DNA of 64,000 bases from Parageobacillus sp. KH3-4 (GTDB taxonomy: Bacteria > Bacillota > Bacilli > Bacillales > Anoxybacillaceae): assembly GCF_022846435.1 (NCBI RefSeq), contig NZ_AP025627.1, positions 3,692,001-3,756,000 on the forward strand, in the 5' to 3' direction. The notes below the pieces were generated by a model that saw nothing but the letters and a program-made list of their open reading frames with translations, had not been told where the DNA came from and did no database searches. Made by a program: the position numbers and the translations under genes. This document shows positions 29,167-37,643 of this stretch, piece after piece (position 1 is the first letter of the stretch; every line of letters begins with the position of its first letter).

Positions 29167-31218
29167 TTGGAAATCATTCCAAGCAGCCGGTTTCGCGGAA
29201 CGTGGAAATACATTCGGGCGTTCGTCTTCATCAGTTTGATCCTAGCAATCTTCTTCGCCGTTGCGCTTGCCGGTTTGATCGCGTTCGCCAAATTAAAAGG
29301 GGCCCCACCTCTAGCCGTGCCGCAAACGACGATTTTTTACGCGGATGACGGCTCGAAAATCGGCGAAAGCGATAACGGGCAAACTCGTTACTGGGTGAAC
29401 ATTGAAGATATATCCCCCTATATTGTACAGGCAACGATCGCTGTAGAAGACCGGAAATTTTATGAACATCACGGCTTTGATATAAAGCGGATTGCCGGCG
29501 CCGTTGTCGCGAATATAAAGGCGATGGCGAAAGTGCAAGGAGCAAGCACCATTACCCAGCAATACGCGCGCAATTTATTTTTAAACCACGATAAAACATG
29601 GACGCGAAAATTGCAAGAAGCGTTATATACAATCCGTCTTGAAGCGAATTACAGCAAAAAGCAAATTTTAGAAGGATACTTAAACACCATTTACTACGGC
29701 CATGGCGCTTACGGAATCGAAGCGGCCTCCCATTATTATTTCGGAAAACCGGCAAAAAAGCTTACATTAAGCGAAGCCGCGATGCTAGCCGGAATCCCAA
29801 AAGGCCCGTATTACTATTCGCCGTTCATTGACGAAAAGCGGGCGAAAGCGCGGCAAAAAACGGTGCTTTCGTCGATGGCCAAAGCCGGATACATCAGCGG
29901 AAAAGAAGCGGAACAAGCGTATCAAACTCCGCTTGTTTATTCCCGCCATCACGAAGCGAAAAAGAAAAAAATTGCCCCTTATTTTCAAGATGTGGTGAAA
30001 TATGCGCTGCGCAATCAATTAGGGTTGGATGAACGCACGATTGAAACGGGCGGATTGCGCGTGTATACGTCGCTTGATCCAAAAATGCAAGAAATTGCAG
30101 AACGAAAAATTCATGACATCATTGACCCTCATTCGAACATTCAAGTTGCGCTTGTCGCGATGGATCCGCGCTCGGGAGAAGTAAAAGCCCTTGTCGGCGG
30201 CAGAAATTACGATAAAAGCCCTTTCAACCGCGCAGTGCAAGCGGAGCGGCAGCCGGGTTCAACGTTTAAACCGTTTCTATATTACGCGGCCATTCAGCAA
30301 GGATTCACGCCATCGACGCAAATGAGAAGCGAGTTGACCACCTTTACCTTTGACGATGGAAAAGCGACTTATACACCGCGCAACTACAATAACTATTATG
30401 CGAATGACGAAATTACGCTCGCTCAGGCGATTGCCTTGTCGGATAACGTATTCGCCGTAAAAACGCATTTATTTATCGGCGAAGACAAACTTGTCGAAAC
30501 GGCGAAAAAACTTGGCATTACAAGCAAATTAAAAGCGGTTCCTTCCCTTGCGCTCGGAACATCGCCGGTGAAAGTGATCGACATGGTGAAAGCCTACAGC
30601 GCGTTTGCCAATAACGGTAAAAAAGTCGAGCCAATTTTTATTAAAAAAGTCGTCAATCATCAAGGCGAAACGATTTACGAATATAAACCATCAGGCAAGC
30701 AGGCGCTCGATCCGGACGCCGCATATGTAACGGCCCAGCTGATGACGGGCATGTTTGACCCGAAATTAAACGACTACACCACTGTCACCGGGCAATCGAT
30801 TCGCAAACAGATTACGCGCCCGTACGCAGGAAAATCAGGAACGACCAAAACGGACAGCTGGATGATCGGGTTTGCCCCACAACTAGTTGCAGGGGTATGG
30901 ACCGGTTATGACCGCGGGGAAACGATGGATAAAATCGCGGAGAAACAATATGCAAAACAAATTTGGGTGCAATTTATGGAAGAGAGCTTACGAGGAAAAC
31001 CAAAGAAAAAATTTAAACCAACGAAAGGAGTCGTTGGCGTCTATGTCGACCCGGACAATGGCAAGCTCGCGACGAAATCGTGTCCGGTAAAACGCCTCAC
31101 TTATTATATCGCTGGCACAGAACCGACCGATTACTGCACCGACCATTTGCATCGCAAAAAATCAAAGGACACGGAAGAAAAGAAAAAATGGTTTGAAAAA
31201 TGGTTTCCTTGGTTCTAA
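29167..31218 (+). CDS. pbpG: Class A penicillin-binding protein (PbpG/PBP 2d type)
   Basis: Bifunctional peptidoglycan polymerase of 683 residues anchored by one N-terminal segment (about 18-40). The glycosyltransferase domain has catalytic E94 (EDRKFYEHHG) and STITQQYARNL; the transpeptidase domain has S365-TFK, S425-DN and K556-SGTT. Start is TTG at 29167 after GAGGTGAT. With a forespore-type promoter, it probably makes germ-cell wall peptidoglycan, as B. subtilis PbpG does. The C-terminal tail is short and basic (KKKWFEKWFPWF). Confidence 0.92.
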   Translation: MEIIPSSRFRGTWKYIRAFVFISLILAIFFAVALAGLIAFAKLKGAPPLAVPQTTIFYADDGSKIGESDNGQTRYWVNIEDISPYIVQATIAVEDRKFYEHHGFDIKRIAGAVVANIKAMAKVQGASTITQQYARNLFLNHDKTWTRKLQEALYTIRLEANYSKKQILEGYLNTIYYGHGAYGIEAASHYYFGKPAKKLTLSEAAMLAGIPKGPYYYSPFIDEKRAKARQKTVLSSMAKAGYISGKEAEQAYQTPLVYSRHHEAKKKKIAPYFQDVVKYALRNQLGLDERTIETGGLRVYTSLDPKMQEIAERKIHDIIDPHSNIQVALVAMDPRSGEVKALVGGRNYDKSPFNRAVQAERQPGSTFKPFLYYAAIQQGFTPSTQMRSELTTFTFDDGKATYTPRNYNNYYANDEITLAQAIALSDNVFAVKTHLFIGEDKLVETAKKLGITSKLKAVPSLALGTSPVKVIDMVKAYSAFANNGKKVEPIFIKKVVNHQGETIYEYKPSGKQALDPDAAYVTAQLMTGMFDPKLNDYTTVTGQSIRKQITRPYAGKSGTTKTDSWMIGFAPQLVAGVWTGYDRGETMDKIAEKQYAKQIWVQFMEESLRGKPKKKFKPTKGVVGVYVDPDNGKLATKSCPVKRLTYYIAGTEPTDYCTDHLHRKKSKDTEEKKKWFEKWFPWF

Positions 31219-31257
31219 AAGGAACCCCCCAAGCGGTTTCGCTTGGGGGGTTCCTTG
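31217..31257 (+). terminator. Terminator of pbpG
   Basis: Seventeen-base perfect stem AAGGAACCCCCCAAGCG with its complement and a GTTT loop. The stem's own TTCCTT end replaces a long T-run. Confidence 0.8.
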
Positions 31258-31327
31258 TCCTAGTTTTATTGTGTTATACATGCAGCTTTAGTTTACCCTG
31301 TTTCCTACAAGACGACAAGTACCCGCC

Positions 31328-31353
31328 ATGTGACGTTCACAAAAACGTCACAT
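31328..31353. repeat. Nested palindrome downstream of ywhD
   Basis: ATGTGACGTT (31328-31337) and AACGTCACAT (31344-31353) are perfect arms around a six-base loop. TGTGACGTTCACA inside is itself palindromic. No T-run follows. It could be a protein-binding site or an RNA hairpin for the ywhC-ywhD message. Confidence 0.4.
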
Positions 31354-31391
31354 ATATGGAAATTCATGAAAGAAATAGTTTTCCCTCCTTT

Positions 31392-31904
31392 TTATTCCCC
31401 GCCTTCCAATCCCTTTCTCAATTCCTCGCTCGAACGATTCCACATTTCGATATCATGTTGTTTTAAAAATTCCGCCAGTACCCGTTTTGATTTTTCGTCC
31501 ATATGATCGACGATGATACGGCGCTTTAGTGACTTATCTAAACGATTCACATGCTCTGGAAGCAGCTTATAGCCGCGGCGCGCCTCGCGATCGACCGTCA
31601 TTTCGCATGCTGTCACTCCGGCATAATACGGCCCTTCTTCTTTTCGTTCGATCGTCACCCATACGATCCAATACGGCTTCCCGTTCGGCACTTCATCGCG
31701 ATTTGGCGAAAATTTAATTCCCCGCTCCACTACGCTCCGGGCATGCATCGCTCCCATATCCACGAACGCTTCCCCCGCTTCGACGTCGATAATGACCGGG
31801 GAAACATTTTCCAAGCTTAACACCCCCGCGCCAAATCCGCCGTGGCCGTCCGTTGGATCATCTTTAATGATATTAAATCCGATATTTTTCTTTTTCTTCT
31901 CCAT
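31392..31904 (-). CDS. ywhD: YwhD family protein
   Basis: Conserved 170-residue Bacillaceae protein of unknown function. Visible blocks are GFNIIKDDPTDGHGGFGAG at the start, the acidic EAGEAFVDMGAMHARSVVERGIKF and the basic RRIIVDHMDEKSKRVLAEFL. It is soluble with no signal peptide. It lies 21 bases after ywhC in the same direction, as in B. subtilis. Confidence 0.85.
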   Translation of the reverse strand: MEKKKKNIGFNIIKDDPTDGHGGFGAGVLSLENVSPVIIDVEAGEAFVDMGAMHARSVVERGIKFSPNRDEVPNGKPYWIVWVTIERKEEGPYYAGVTACEMTVDREARRGYKLLPEHVNRLDKSLKRRIIVDHMDEKSKRVLAEFLKQHDIEMWNRSSEELRKGLEGGE

Positions 31905-31925
31905 CCAAACGCCCTCCTTTATGAC

Positions 31926-32594
31926 TTAAAAGAATACCGCGGAAAAAAAGGATTGCAAGCTTTCCAATACAAACGGAATCGCTACATTGAAAAGCGGCTG
32001 TATCGTATAACGGTCGAGTGGCGTCAACACAAGAATCAGAAAAAGCAGCGCCCCGTAACTTTCCCACTGCGTCAGCTTTACGCGAACGCCTTGTGGCGCC
32101 AAATCCTCGATAATCCGATAACCGTCAAGCGGAGGAAACGGAAGCAAGTTAAAAATAAACAACACCGCATTTAAACTAATAAAAATCTGAAAAAACGTGT
32201 CAAACCCGGCGGCAAACCAATCTGGAATCGCCGCCATCACGCCAAAACGAATCATGCTATACCACACCAAAAACCCGAACGCGGCAAGAAGAAGATTGCT
32301 GAAAGGACCTGCGGCCGACACAAGAATCCCGGCAAGGCGCGGATTTGCAAAGTTAAGCCGATTCACCGGCACAGGTTTCGCCCAGCCGAATCCGGCAAGA
32401 AAAATAAGCAATGTGCCAAGCAAATCGAGATGGGCAAGCGGGGCTAACGTCAGCCTTCCCTCGTTTTTTGCCGTCGGGTCGCCGAACTTATAAGCGACGT
32501 ACGCATGGGCAAATTCATGAACCGAAAAAGCAATCGCGAGCGCCATGAACACATATGGGATTTGCTGAAGCGAATAAGGCAATAAATGTTCCAC
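31926..32594 (-). CDS. ywhC: Site-2 protease-family membrane metalloprotease YwhC
   Basis: M50-family peptidase of 222 residues with about five membrane segments. The zinc site H26-E27-x-x-H30 (VHEFAH) is in the first segment and the second motif NLLPFPPLDGYR lies near 165-176. No PDZ domain, so it belongs to the short group like SpoIVFB relatives without accessory domains. Substrate unknown. Starts after AAAGGAGATAAAA. Confidence 0.88.
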   Translation of the reverse strand: MEHLLPYSLQQIPYVFMALAIAFSVHEFAHAYVAYKFGDPTAKNEGRLTLAPLAHLDLLGTLLIFLAGFGWAKPVPVNRLNFANPRLAGILVSAAGPFSNLLLAAFGFLVWYSMIRFGVMAAIPDWFAAGFDTFFQIFISLNAVLFIFNLLPFPPLDGYRIIEDLAPQGVRVKLTQWESYGALLFLILVLTPLDRYTIQPLFNVAIPFVLESLQSFFSAVFF

Positions 32595-32726
32595 TCTTTT
32601 TATCTCCTTTTTTCCATTTGATCGTTTATTAACTAGTATACATGATTATACGGAAAAAGTGGACGGAAGTTCCCTTTTTCATGATATAATAAACACGACG
32701 AACGAGCAGAAAAAGGAGGACGACCC

Positions 32727-32912
32727 ATGCCTTACGTTACGATCAAAATGCTCGAGGGACGCACGGACGAGCAGAAAAAGGCGCTTGTCGAAAAAGTGAC
32801 AGAAGCGGTCGCCGAAACAACAGGCGCCTCGAAAGACAAAATTGTCGTGTTTATTGAAGAAATGTCGAAAAACCATTACGCGATCGCCGGAAAACGTTTA
32901 AGCGACGAGTAA
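32727..32912 (+). CDS. ywhB: 4-oxalocrotonate tautomerase family protein YwhB
   Basis: A 61-residue tautomerase. After removal of the initiator the N-terminal proline (MPYVTIKM) serves as general base. It keeps Arg near 39 only in part (SKDKIVVFIEE), as in Bacillus YwhB, which tautomerises 2-hydroxymuconate and phenylenolpyruvate in vitro. The physiological substrate is unknown. RBS AGGAGG eight bases upstream; strong terminator after. Read opposite to ywhC. Confidence 0.9.
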   Translation: MPYVTIKMLEGRTDEQKKALVEKVTEAVAETTGASKDKIVVFIEEMSKNHYAIAGKRLSDE

Positions 32913-32922
32913 TAAGCGCACA

Positions 32923-32953
32923 AGCAAGGAACGTTTCTGTTCCTTGCTTTTTT
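32923..32953 (+). terminator. Terminator of ywhB
   Basis: AGCAAGGAAC and GTTCCTTGCT around a six-base loop, then TTTTT. Confidence 0.9.
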
Positions 32954-32955
32954 CA

Positions 32956-33009
32956 TTGCAAAATCCCGAAAAAACGAATATTATTATATATGTGATTAAA
33001 AATGTTCGT
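32956..33009 (+). promoter_or_regulatory. Promoter and PurR-type box pair of the purine permease
   Basis: TTGCAA (32956-32961), 17 bases, TATTAT (32979-32984). ACGAATATT (32974-32982) and AATGTTCGT (33001-33009) form an inverted PurBox pair with 18 bases between, overlapping the -10 and early transcript. B. subtilis pbuG and pbuO are PurR-controlled. No guanine riboswitch fits in the short leader. Confidence 0.65.
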
Positions 33010-33025
33010 ATTTTGGAGGTAAACG

Positions 33026-34327
33026 ATGTTTGATTTGGCGAAACATAACACAAATTTAAAAACAGAAATCATCGCCGGATGTACGACGTTTTTAACGATG
33101 GTATACATCATTGTCGTAAATCCTGTCGTATTGTCGGATGCCGGTGTTCCATTTTCTCAAGTGTTCACCGCAACGATTATCGCTACGATCATCGGGACGC
33201 TATGGATGGCGTTATTTGCGAACTATCCGATCGCGATCGCGCCGGGGATGGGATTAAACGCGTATTTTGCCTACTCCGTTGTCGGGTCGCACGGCAATAT
33301 TTCCTATGAAGTCGCATTCTCGGCCGTGTTCGTTGCCGGAATCCTTTTTGTCATTTTGTCGCTGACGCCGTTTCGCAGCAAGCTGATCGAAGCGATTCCG
33401 GAAAATTTAAAGCATGGCATTACCGCGGGAATCGGCTTGTTTATCGCTTTTATTGGCCTTCGTTTAACCAAGATTATTCAAGCGCATCCACAAAACTTAG
33501 TCGCGTTAGGCGATTTACACTCGCCATCGGCGGTGTTGACGCTCATCGGTTTGGCGGTTACGCTCGTGCTTATGTCGCTTGGCGTCAATGGCGCGCTTTT
33601 TTTCGGGATGGTCATCACCGGCGTGATTGCTTATTTCACCGGCCAATTGAAATTTGATAAAGGCTTCGTTTCCATGCCATCACTTCCGGAAGGTCTTGTT
33701 GTCGCTAATCCGCTTACCGCCATCGGTGATGTCATCCATTACGGATTGTATGCCGTCGTGTTCTCCTTTTTGCTTGTGACGATTTTCGACACAACGGGAA
33801 CGATGATCGGCGTCGCCCAACAAGCCGGACTGATGAAAGGAAAAACGATGCCGCGCGCCCGCGAAGCATTGCTTGCCGATTCTGTCGCGACGACGATCGG
33901 CGCGATGTTCGGCACTAGCCCAACATCCGCTTACATTGAATCTTCTTCGGGCGTCGCCGCCGGAGGGCGCACCGGAATTACAGCGCTGACGGTCGCGATA
34001 TTATTTGCCTTATCCGCCTTTTTCGGGCCGCTTGTCGGCGCCGTCTCCGGCATTGCAGCGATTACCGCACCAGCGCTTATTATCGTCGGCAGCTTAATGA
34101 TGGGCAGCATTGCCCACATTCAATGGGATCGATTAGATGAAGCGTTCCCGGCGTTCCTGATTATTTTAAGCATGCCGCTCACTTCAAGCATTGCAACAGG
34201 AATCGCGCTCGGCTTCATTTCTTACCCGCTGCTAAAAATCACGCGCGGCAAATGGCGCGAAGTGCATCCGCTCGTTTACATTTTCGCCATCCTTTTCTTC
34301 TATCAGCTTGCCTTTTTGCCACATTAA
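33026..34327 (+). CDS. Purine (adenine/guanine/hypoxanthine) permease, NCS2 AzgA type
   Basis: A 433-residue transporter with about 12 membrane segments importing purine bases with protons. Signatures are the N-terminal TEIIAGCTTFLTMVYIIVVNP, APGMGLNAYFAYS, and FDTTGTMIGVAQQAG plus GTSPTSAYIESSSGVAAGGRTG in the substrate region. B. subtilis has two such proteins, PbuG and PbuO; I cannot tell which this is. The PurR boxes upstream support purine transport. Confidence 0.9.
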   Translation: MFDLAKHNTNLKTEIIAGCTTFLTMVYIIVVNPVVLSDAGVPFSQVFTATIIATIIGTLWMALFANYPIAIAPGMGLNAYFAYSVVGSHGNISYEVAFSAVFVAGILFVILSLTPFRSKLIEAIPENLKHGITAGIGLFIAFIGLRLTKIIQAHPQNLVALGDLHSPSAVLTLIGLAVTLVLMSLGVNGALFFGMVITGVIAYFTGQLKFDKGFVSMPSLPEGLVVANPLTAIGDVIHYGLYAVVFSFLLVTIFDTTGTMIGVAQQAGLMKGKTMPRAREALLADSVATTIGAMFGTSPTSAYIESSSGVAAGGRTGITALTVAILFALSAFFGPLVGAVSGIAAITAPALIIVGSLMMGSIAHIQWDRLDEAFPAFLIILSMPLTSSIATGIALGFISYPLLKITRGKWREVHPLVYIFAILFFYQLAFLPH

Positions 34328-34336
34328 CCGGCATAT

Positions 34337-34374
34337 AAAAAACGAAGTCCCGTCATGCGCGGACTTCGTTTTTT
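34337..34374. terminator. Bidirectional terminator shared by the purine permease and ywgA
   Basis: AAAAAACGAAGTCC (34337-34350) pairs with GGACTTCGTTTTTT (34361-34374). It follows the permease by ten bases. It also contains the ywgA stop in its loop, so the final ywgA codons form one arm. Confidence 0.85.
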
Positions 34375-34871
34375 ACTTTGGCGCGCAACTTCTCTATGTA
34401 CGCATACGCCTGCTCAATTTCTTCTTCCGTATACCGTTGCTTGCTTTTTAATAAAAATACTTTTTCTTTCACTTCTTCTTTCGTCAAATGCTCAAAATAA
34501 AGCACTGTCGATACGAGCTCTAAAAACCGCGAATTTTGCTCGTTCATATCTTGCATGCACTCTTGTAAATGGGGCATCTTGATATCGTAATGGTTTAAAA
34601 ACTGCTCTCCCGCTTCCGTCAGCGTATAGCGATATTGAAAATATCCGCCTTTTTTCTCTTTTACTTCATGCAAAAATCCTAAATCGCAAAGTTCCTCAAC
34701 GCGGCATGTTAATTCTTCGGAGTACGGTCCATAGAAATGAAAGTCAAACTTCTCGTAAAACGGAAATTGCAATTTTTTTGCGATGTAAATCATTTTTTGC
34801 AGCTTTTTGCGGCCGACGATTTCTCCAGCTGCCGCCAACGCCTTCATCACCTTTGCATGTTCAGTGAACAC
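34353..34871 (-). CDS. ywgA: YwgA family protein
   Basis: Conserved 172-residue protein of unknown function. The N-terminal half (GRKKLQKMIYIAKKL, then FHFYGPYSEEL and TEAGEQFL) resembles winged-helix folds, while the C-terminal part is charged and helical. GTG start at 34871, ten bases after AGGAG. It follows ywfO by 13 bases. The stop codon lies within the loop of the shared terminator hairpin. A regulatory role is only a guess from fold. Confidence 0.82.
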   Translation of the reverse strand: MFTEHAKVMKALAAAGEIVGRKKLQKMIYIAKKLQFPFYEKFDFHFYGPYSEELTCRVEELCDLGFLHEVKEKKGGYFQYRYTLTEAGEQFLNHYDIKMPHLQECMQDMNEQNSRFLELVSTVLYFEHLTKEEVKEKVFLLKSKQRYTEEEIEQAYAYIEKLRAKVKNEVRA

Positions 34872-34884
34872 TCCCCGTCATCTC

Positions 34885-36186
34885 CTAACCCTCTAAAATT
34901 TCGATAATTTTTTTCTTTATTGTTCGCTTCGTTGAAAAATCATAAATAAAATCAGCTGGAAAATATAGTTTATGATCGGTTCTCCGCTTTCCGGAAATCG
35001 CATCGACAAGCACCGATTCCCGCGACAGCTCGCGAAGCTCTCCGTTCGGCATTAGCAAATAAATCGGCAGCCGCTCCCCTTCTTCGCCCGGACGGTAAAA
35101 ATCGTACGGCAAATCGGACGAAGAATCGACAACTAAATAATATTCCGGATCAATGCCCGCTTTTTTAAACAAGTTTGTCAGCTCGATCAGCTTTGTCATC
35201 TGTTCATTGGTTGGATTAAATTCGACATATTTGAATAAATGGCGATTTACAAAACGGCGGCACAGATCGCTTAAAATCTCATCGCGCTCGTCTTGCCACT
35301 GCTGGAAATAAAACAATATGACCGCTTCATCAAGCCTTAAATAATCTTGCAAATCAACATTTCCGGCAAAGAGCGAATAAAAGTGGGCCGGCTTTGTTTG
35401 AAAGTTGTATCCTTCTTCATACAGCTTTTTCGCGCGGTGCAAAATTTTCGTTAAAATAACTTCAGCGCTGCGCGTCACTGGATGGAAATAAACTTGCCAA
35501 TACATTTGATAGCGGCTCATAATATAGTCTTCCACCGCATGCATGCCGCTCCGCTTGATGACGACTTGGTCTTCACGCGGGCGCATGACGCGCAAAATCC
35601 GCTCCATGTCAAAATTGCCGTAACTGACGCCGGTATAATACGCATCCCTTAACAAATAGTCCATCCGATCAGCGTCAATTTGGCTCGAAATTAAACTGAC
35701 AACAAGTTTATTCGGATATGTCTTCGCAATAACTTCCGCCACTTTTTTCGGAAAATCGTCGCTCACGCGGCGAAGCACGTCGTTGACTTCCGTATCCCCT
35801 AAAATAATCGCCTGGGTGAAATCTTCATGATCAAGCCGAAACACTTTTTCAAATGAATGAGAAAACGGCCCGTGTCCTAAATCGTGCAGCAACGCCGCGC
35901 ATAAACAAAGAAGCCGTTCGCTATGGTCCCAATGTTCGCGGCCGACAAACACATCGTCAATAATGCGGCGGATAATTTCATAGACGCCAAGGGAATGGTT
36001 AAAGCGGCTATGCTCGGCTCCGTGGAATGTCAAATATGTCGTGCCAAGCTGCTTAATGCGGCGCAATCGCTGAAACTCTTTTGTTCCGATTAAATCCCAA
36101 ATGACTTTGTCGCGAACATGTATATATCGATGAACGGGATCTTTAAACACTTTTTCCTCGCTAAGCTGCCCGCCGGGATATGCCAT
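34885..36186 (-). CDS. ywfO: HD-domain phosphohydrolase YwfO
   Basis: A 433-residue HD-superfamily protein related to dNTP triphosphohydrolases. Metal-binding residues appear in EHSRFNHSLGVYE, LLHDLGHGPFSHSFE and later SSQIDADRMDYLLRD. The ATG at 36186 lies after AGAGGGGAT and gives MAYPGGQLSEEKVFKDPVH; 41 upstream codons are open but unsupported. B. subtilis YwfO has the same length. Nucleotide preference is unknown. Confidence 0.88.
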   Translation of the reverse strand: MAYPGGQLSEEKVFKDPVHRYIHVRDKVIWDLIGTKEFQRLRRIKQLGTTYLTFHGAEHSRFNHSLGVYEIIRRIIDDVFVGREHWDHSERLLCLCAALLHDLGHGPFSHSFEKVFRLDHEDFTQAIILGDTEVNDVLRRVSDDFPKKVAEVIAKTYPNKLVVSLISSQIDADRMDYLLRDAYYTGVSYGNFDMERILRVMRPREDQVVIKRSGMHAVEDYIMSRYQMYWQVYFHPVTRSAEVILTKILHRAKKLYEEGYNFQTKPAHFYSLFAGNVDLQDYLRLDEAVILFYFQQWQDERDEILSDLCRRFVNRHLFKYVEFNPTNEQMTKLIELTNLFKKAGIDPEYYLVVDSSSDLPYDFYRPGEEGERLPIYLLMPNGELRELSRESVLVDAISGKRRTDHKLYFPADFIYDFSTKRTIKKKIIEILEG

Positions 36187-36299
36187 GTTATCCCCTCTTC
36201 CATTTCTGACTGAATCTATTATAAGCCGTTTGAGGCGATAAAAAAATACTCGATTTTTCCTCATTTGCCTATCATCAGTATTTCCTAAAACATAGAAAC

Positions 36300-36341
36300 A
36301 AAAAATCACCTTCTTCCTACAAAATACGAAGGCGATTTTTT
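36300..36341 (-). terminator. Terminator of the DUF1450 gene
   Basis: AAAAAATCaCCTTC pairs with GAAGGcGATTTTT around a 14-base loop, directly at the stop codon. Confidence 0.75.
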
Positions 36342-36567
36342 AGCTTTTCTTCAATTTTTCGGCAATTTTTTCGATAAGCTCATCTTCCGTCAGCGCGGAA
36401 ACTGGACGGTTATTGACGAACGCAAATGTTTTTTTGCGGCCGGGACCGCAGTACGACTGGCAACCGATTTTAATCGTCGCGTTTGGGTCAAGCTTTTTTA
36501 AACGCGGAATCAACGTTTTTAAATTCGGTGCTTTGCAATCGGCGCAGACGCGAAATTCATTCGCCAT
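36340..36567 (-). CDS. DUF1450 small cysteine protein
   Basis: A 75-residue protein with cysteines at 8, 11, 36 and 40 (CADC and CQSYC), resembling a thioredoxin-like [2Fe-2S] or zinc fold. It belongs to the YuzB/DUF1450 family of unknown function. Starts after AGAAGGGGTG. Stands alone between ywfO and the repeat-bearing gap. Confidence 0.85.
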   Translation of the reverse strand: MANEFRVCADCKAPNLKTLIPRLKKLDPNATIKIGCQSYCGPGRKKTFAFVNNRPVSALTEDELIEKIAEKLKKS

Positions 36568-36740
36568 TTCTCGTCACCCCTTCTCTTCGCTCGGCAGGTT
36601 TATGCACTAACGTGTATTCTAACGCTTCTTTTCTGGCAATGCAAGTTTGTTTACTCAAGGGTTTCATTCCATCTAGTTCCCCTCATCTATGTTCACACAG
36701 GAAATTTTGGCAAGTTTTCCTTCGCATAGACAGCAACTCT

Positions 36741-36830
36741 AGTCAAGCCCTGATTATTGTGGTAAAATTTGCGCTCTCGATCCAGCGAATCTAGGTCTTG
36801 GGAAAATCAAACTGATTTTTGCCATTTGTT
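36741..36830 (+). repeat. Dispersed intergenic repeat, copy C
   Basis: Begins GTCAAGCCCTGATTATTGTG and continues through GGTAAAATTTGCGCTC to TCAAACTGATTTTTGCC. By hand it aligns with the reversed copy at 44271-44385 at roughly 78% over 85 columns. The right end (TTTTACACA part) is missing. The rest of 36568-36740 shows no gene or motif. Confidence 0.6.
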
Positions 36831-36883
36831 TTCAGACTGAATCAGTAACTCTTGCAACTTTTTATTCATGGAAACTAAAAAAT

Positions 36884-36914
36884 AGTATAAAACTTCCTAT
36901 TTTTGTCCATGCTT
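36884..36914 (+). promoter_or_regulatory. Weak candidate sporulation promoter of rsfA
   Basis: AGTATA (36884-36889), 18-base spacer, CATGCTT (36908-36914), a partial match to forespore (sigma-F/G) promoters. B. subtilis rsfA is forespore-expressed. Confidence 0.3.
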
Positions 36915-36945
36915 CTACTAGCAAATAAGAAAAAGGGAGTTGAGA

Positions 36946-37608
36946 ATGATGAAACAACGTCAAGATGCATGGACAGAAGAAGATGATTTACTATTAGCAG
37001 AAACGGTGCTGCGGCATGTGCGGGAAGGAAGTACACAGCTTAACGCGTTTGAAGAAGTCGGTGATAAATTAAACCGAACATCCGCCGCCTGCGGATTCCG
37101 CTGGAATGCAGTCGTCCGCCGACGGTATGAACAAGCGCTGCAATTAGCAAAGCGGCAGCGGAAAGAACGGCAGCGGCTGCTTGGAAAACAACAAGCAGCT
37201 CGCAAAAAGCGATTGTACAATCCACCTGTTCCTTCTTTGGAAGACATAGGAGAAATCATCCAATTGCCAGCGGTCGTACCTCCTTCCAATGAAACATCGC
37301 CGATGACGCTCGATCACGTGATCGCTTTTTTACAGACATTCAAAACCGTTCACCGCGATCACGAATCATTAGTAAAAGAAAACGAGCGTTTACGAAAAGA
37401 AAATGAAGAAATGCGCACAAAAAATGAAGAATTGGAAAAGAAAATTGCCAAATTGGAAGAAAACTCTTCGACGATTCAGGAAGATTATGAAACATTAGTA
37501 AAAATTATCAATAGAGCCCGCAAGCTTGTCTTGCAAGAGGAAGAAGAGCGGCAAGCGCTCAAATTCCGAATGGACCAAAACGGAAATTTGGAAAAAATCG
37601 CAGAATAA
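36946..37608 (+). CDS. rsfA: RsfA/YlbO-type Myb-like transcription factor
   Basis: A 220-residue protein with an N-terminal SANT/Myb-like domain ([19 protein letters not shown] and [16 protein letters not shown], about 5-65), a basic linker, and a long coiled coil (about 130-190, rich in [12 protein letters not shown]). This is the layout of RsfA, the prespore regulator that tunes sigma-F genes; YlbO is a paralogue and cannot be excluded, although the position before lipL favours RsfA. ATG at 36946 lies six bases after AAGGGAG. Confidence 0.82.
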   Translation: MMKQRQDAWTEEDDLLLAETVLRHVREGSTQLNAFEEVGDKLNRTSAACGFRWNAVVRRRYEQALQLAKRQRKERQRLLGKQQAARKKRLYNPPVPSLEDIGEIIQLPAVVPPSNETSPMTLDHVIAFLQTFKTVHRDHESLVKENERLRKENEEMRTKNEELEKKIAKLEENSSTIQEDYETLVKIINRARKLVLQEEEERQALKFRMDQNGNLEKIAE

Positions 37609-37610
37609 CT

Positions 37611-37643
37611 AACGGCTGCCTCGTTGAAAACGGGCAGCCGTTT
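37611..37643. terminator. Bidirectional terminator between rsfA and lipL
   Basis: AACGGCTGCC and GGGCAGCCGTT arms, followed by TTATT. It ends at the lipL stop. Confidence 0.8.

Noticed and set aside
32954-33025. Guanine riboswitch ahead of the purine permease
   Set aside because: The leader is too short and lacks the three-way junction sequences; a PurR box pair explains control better.
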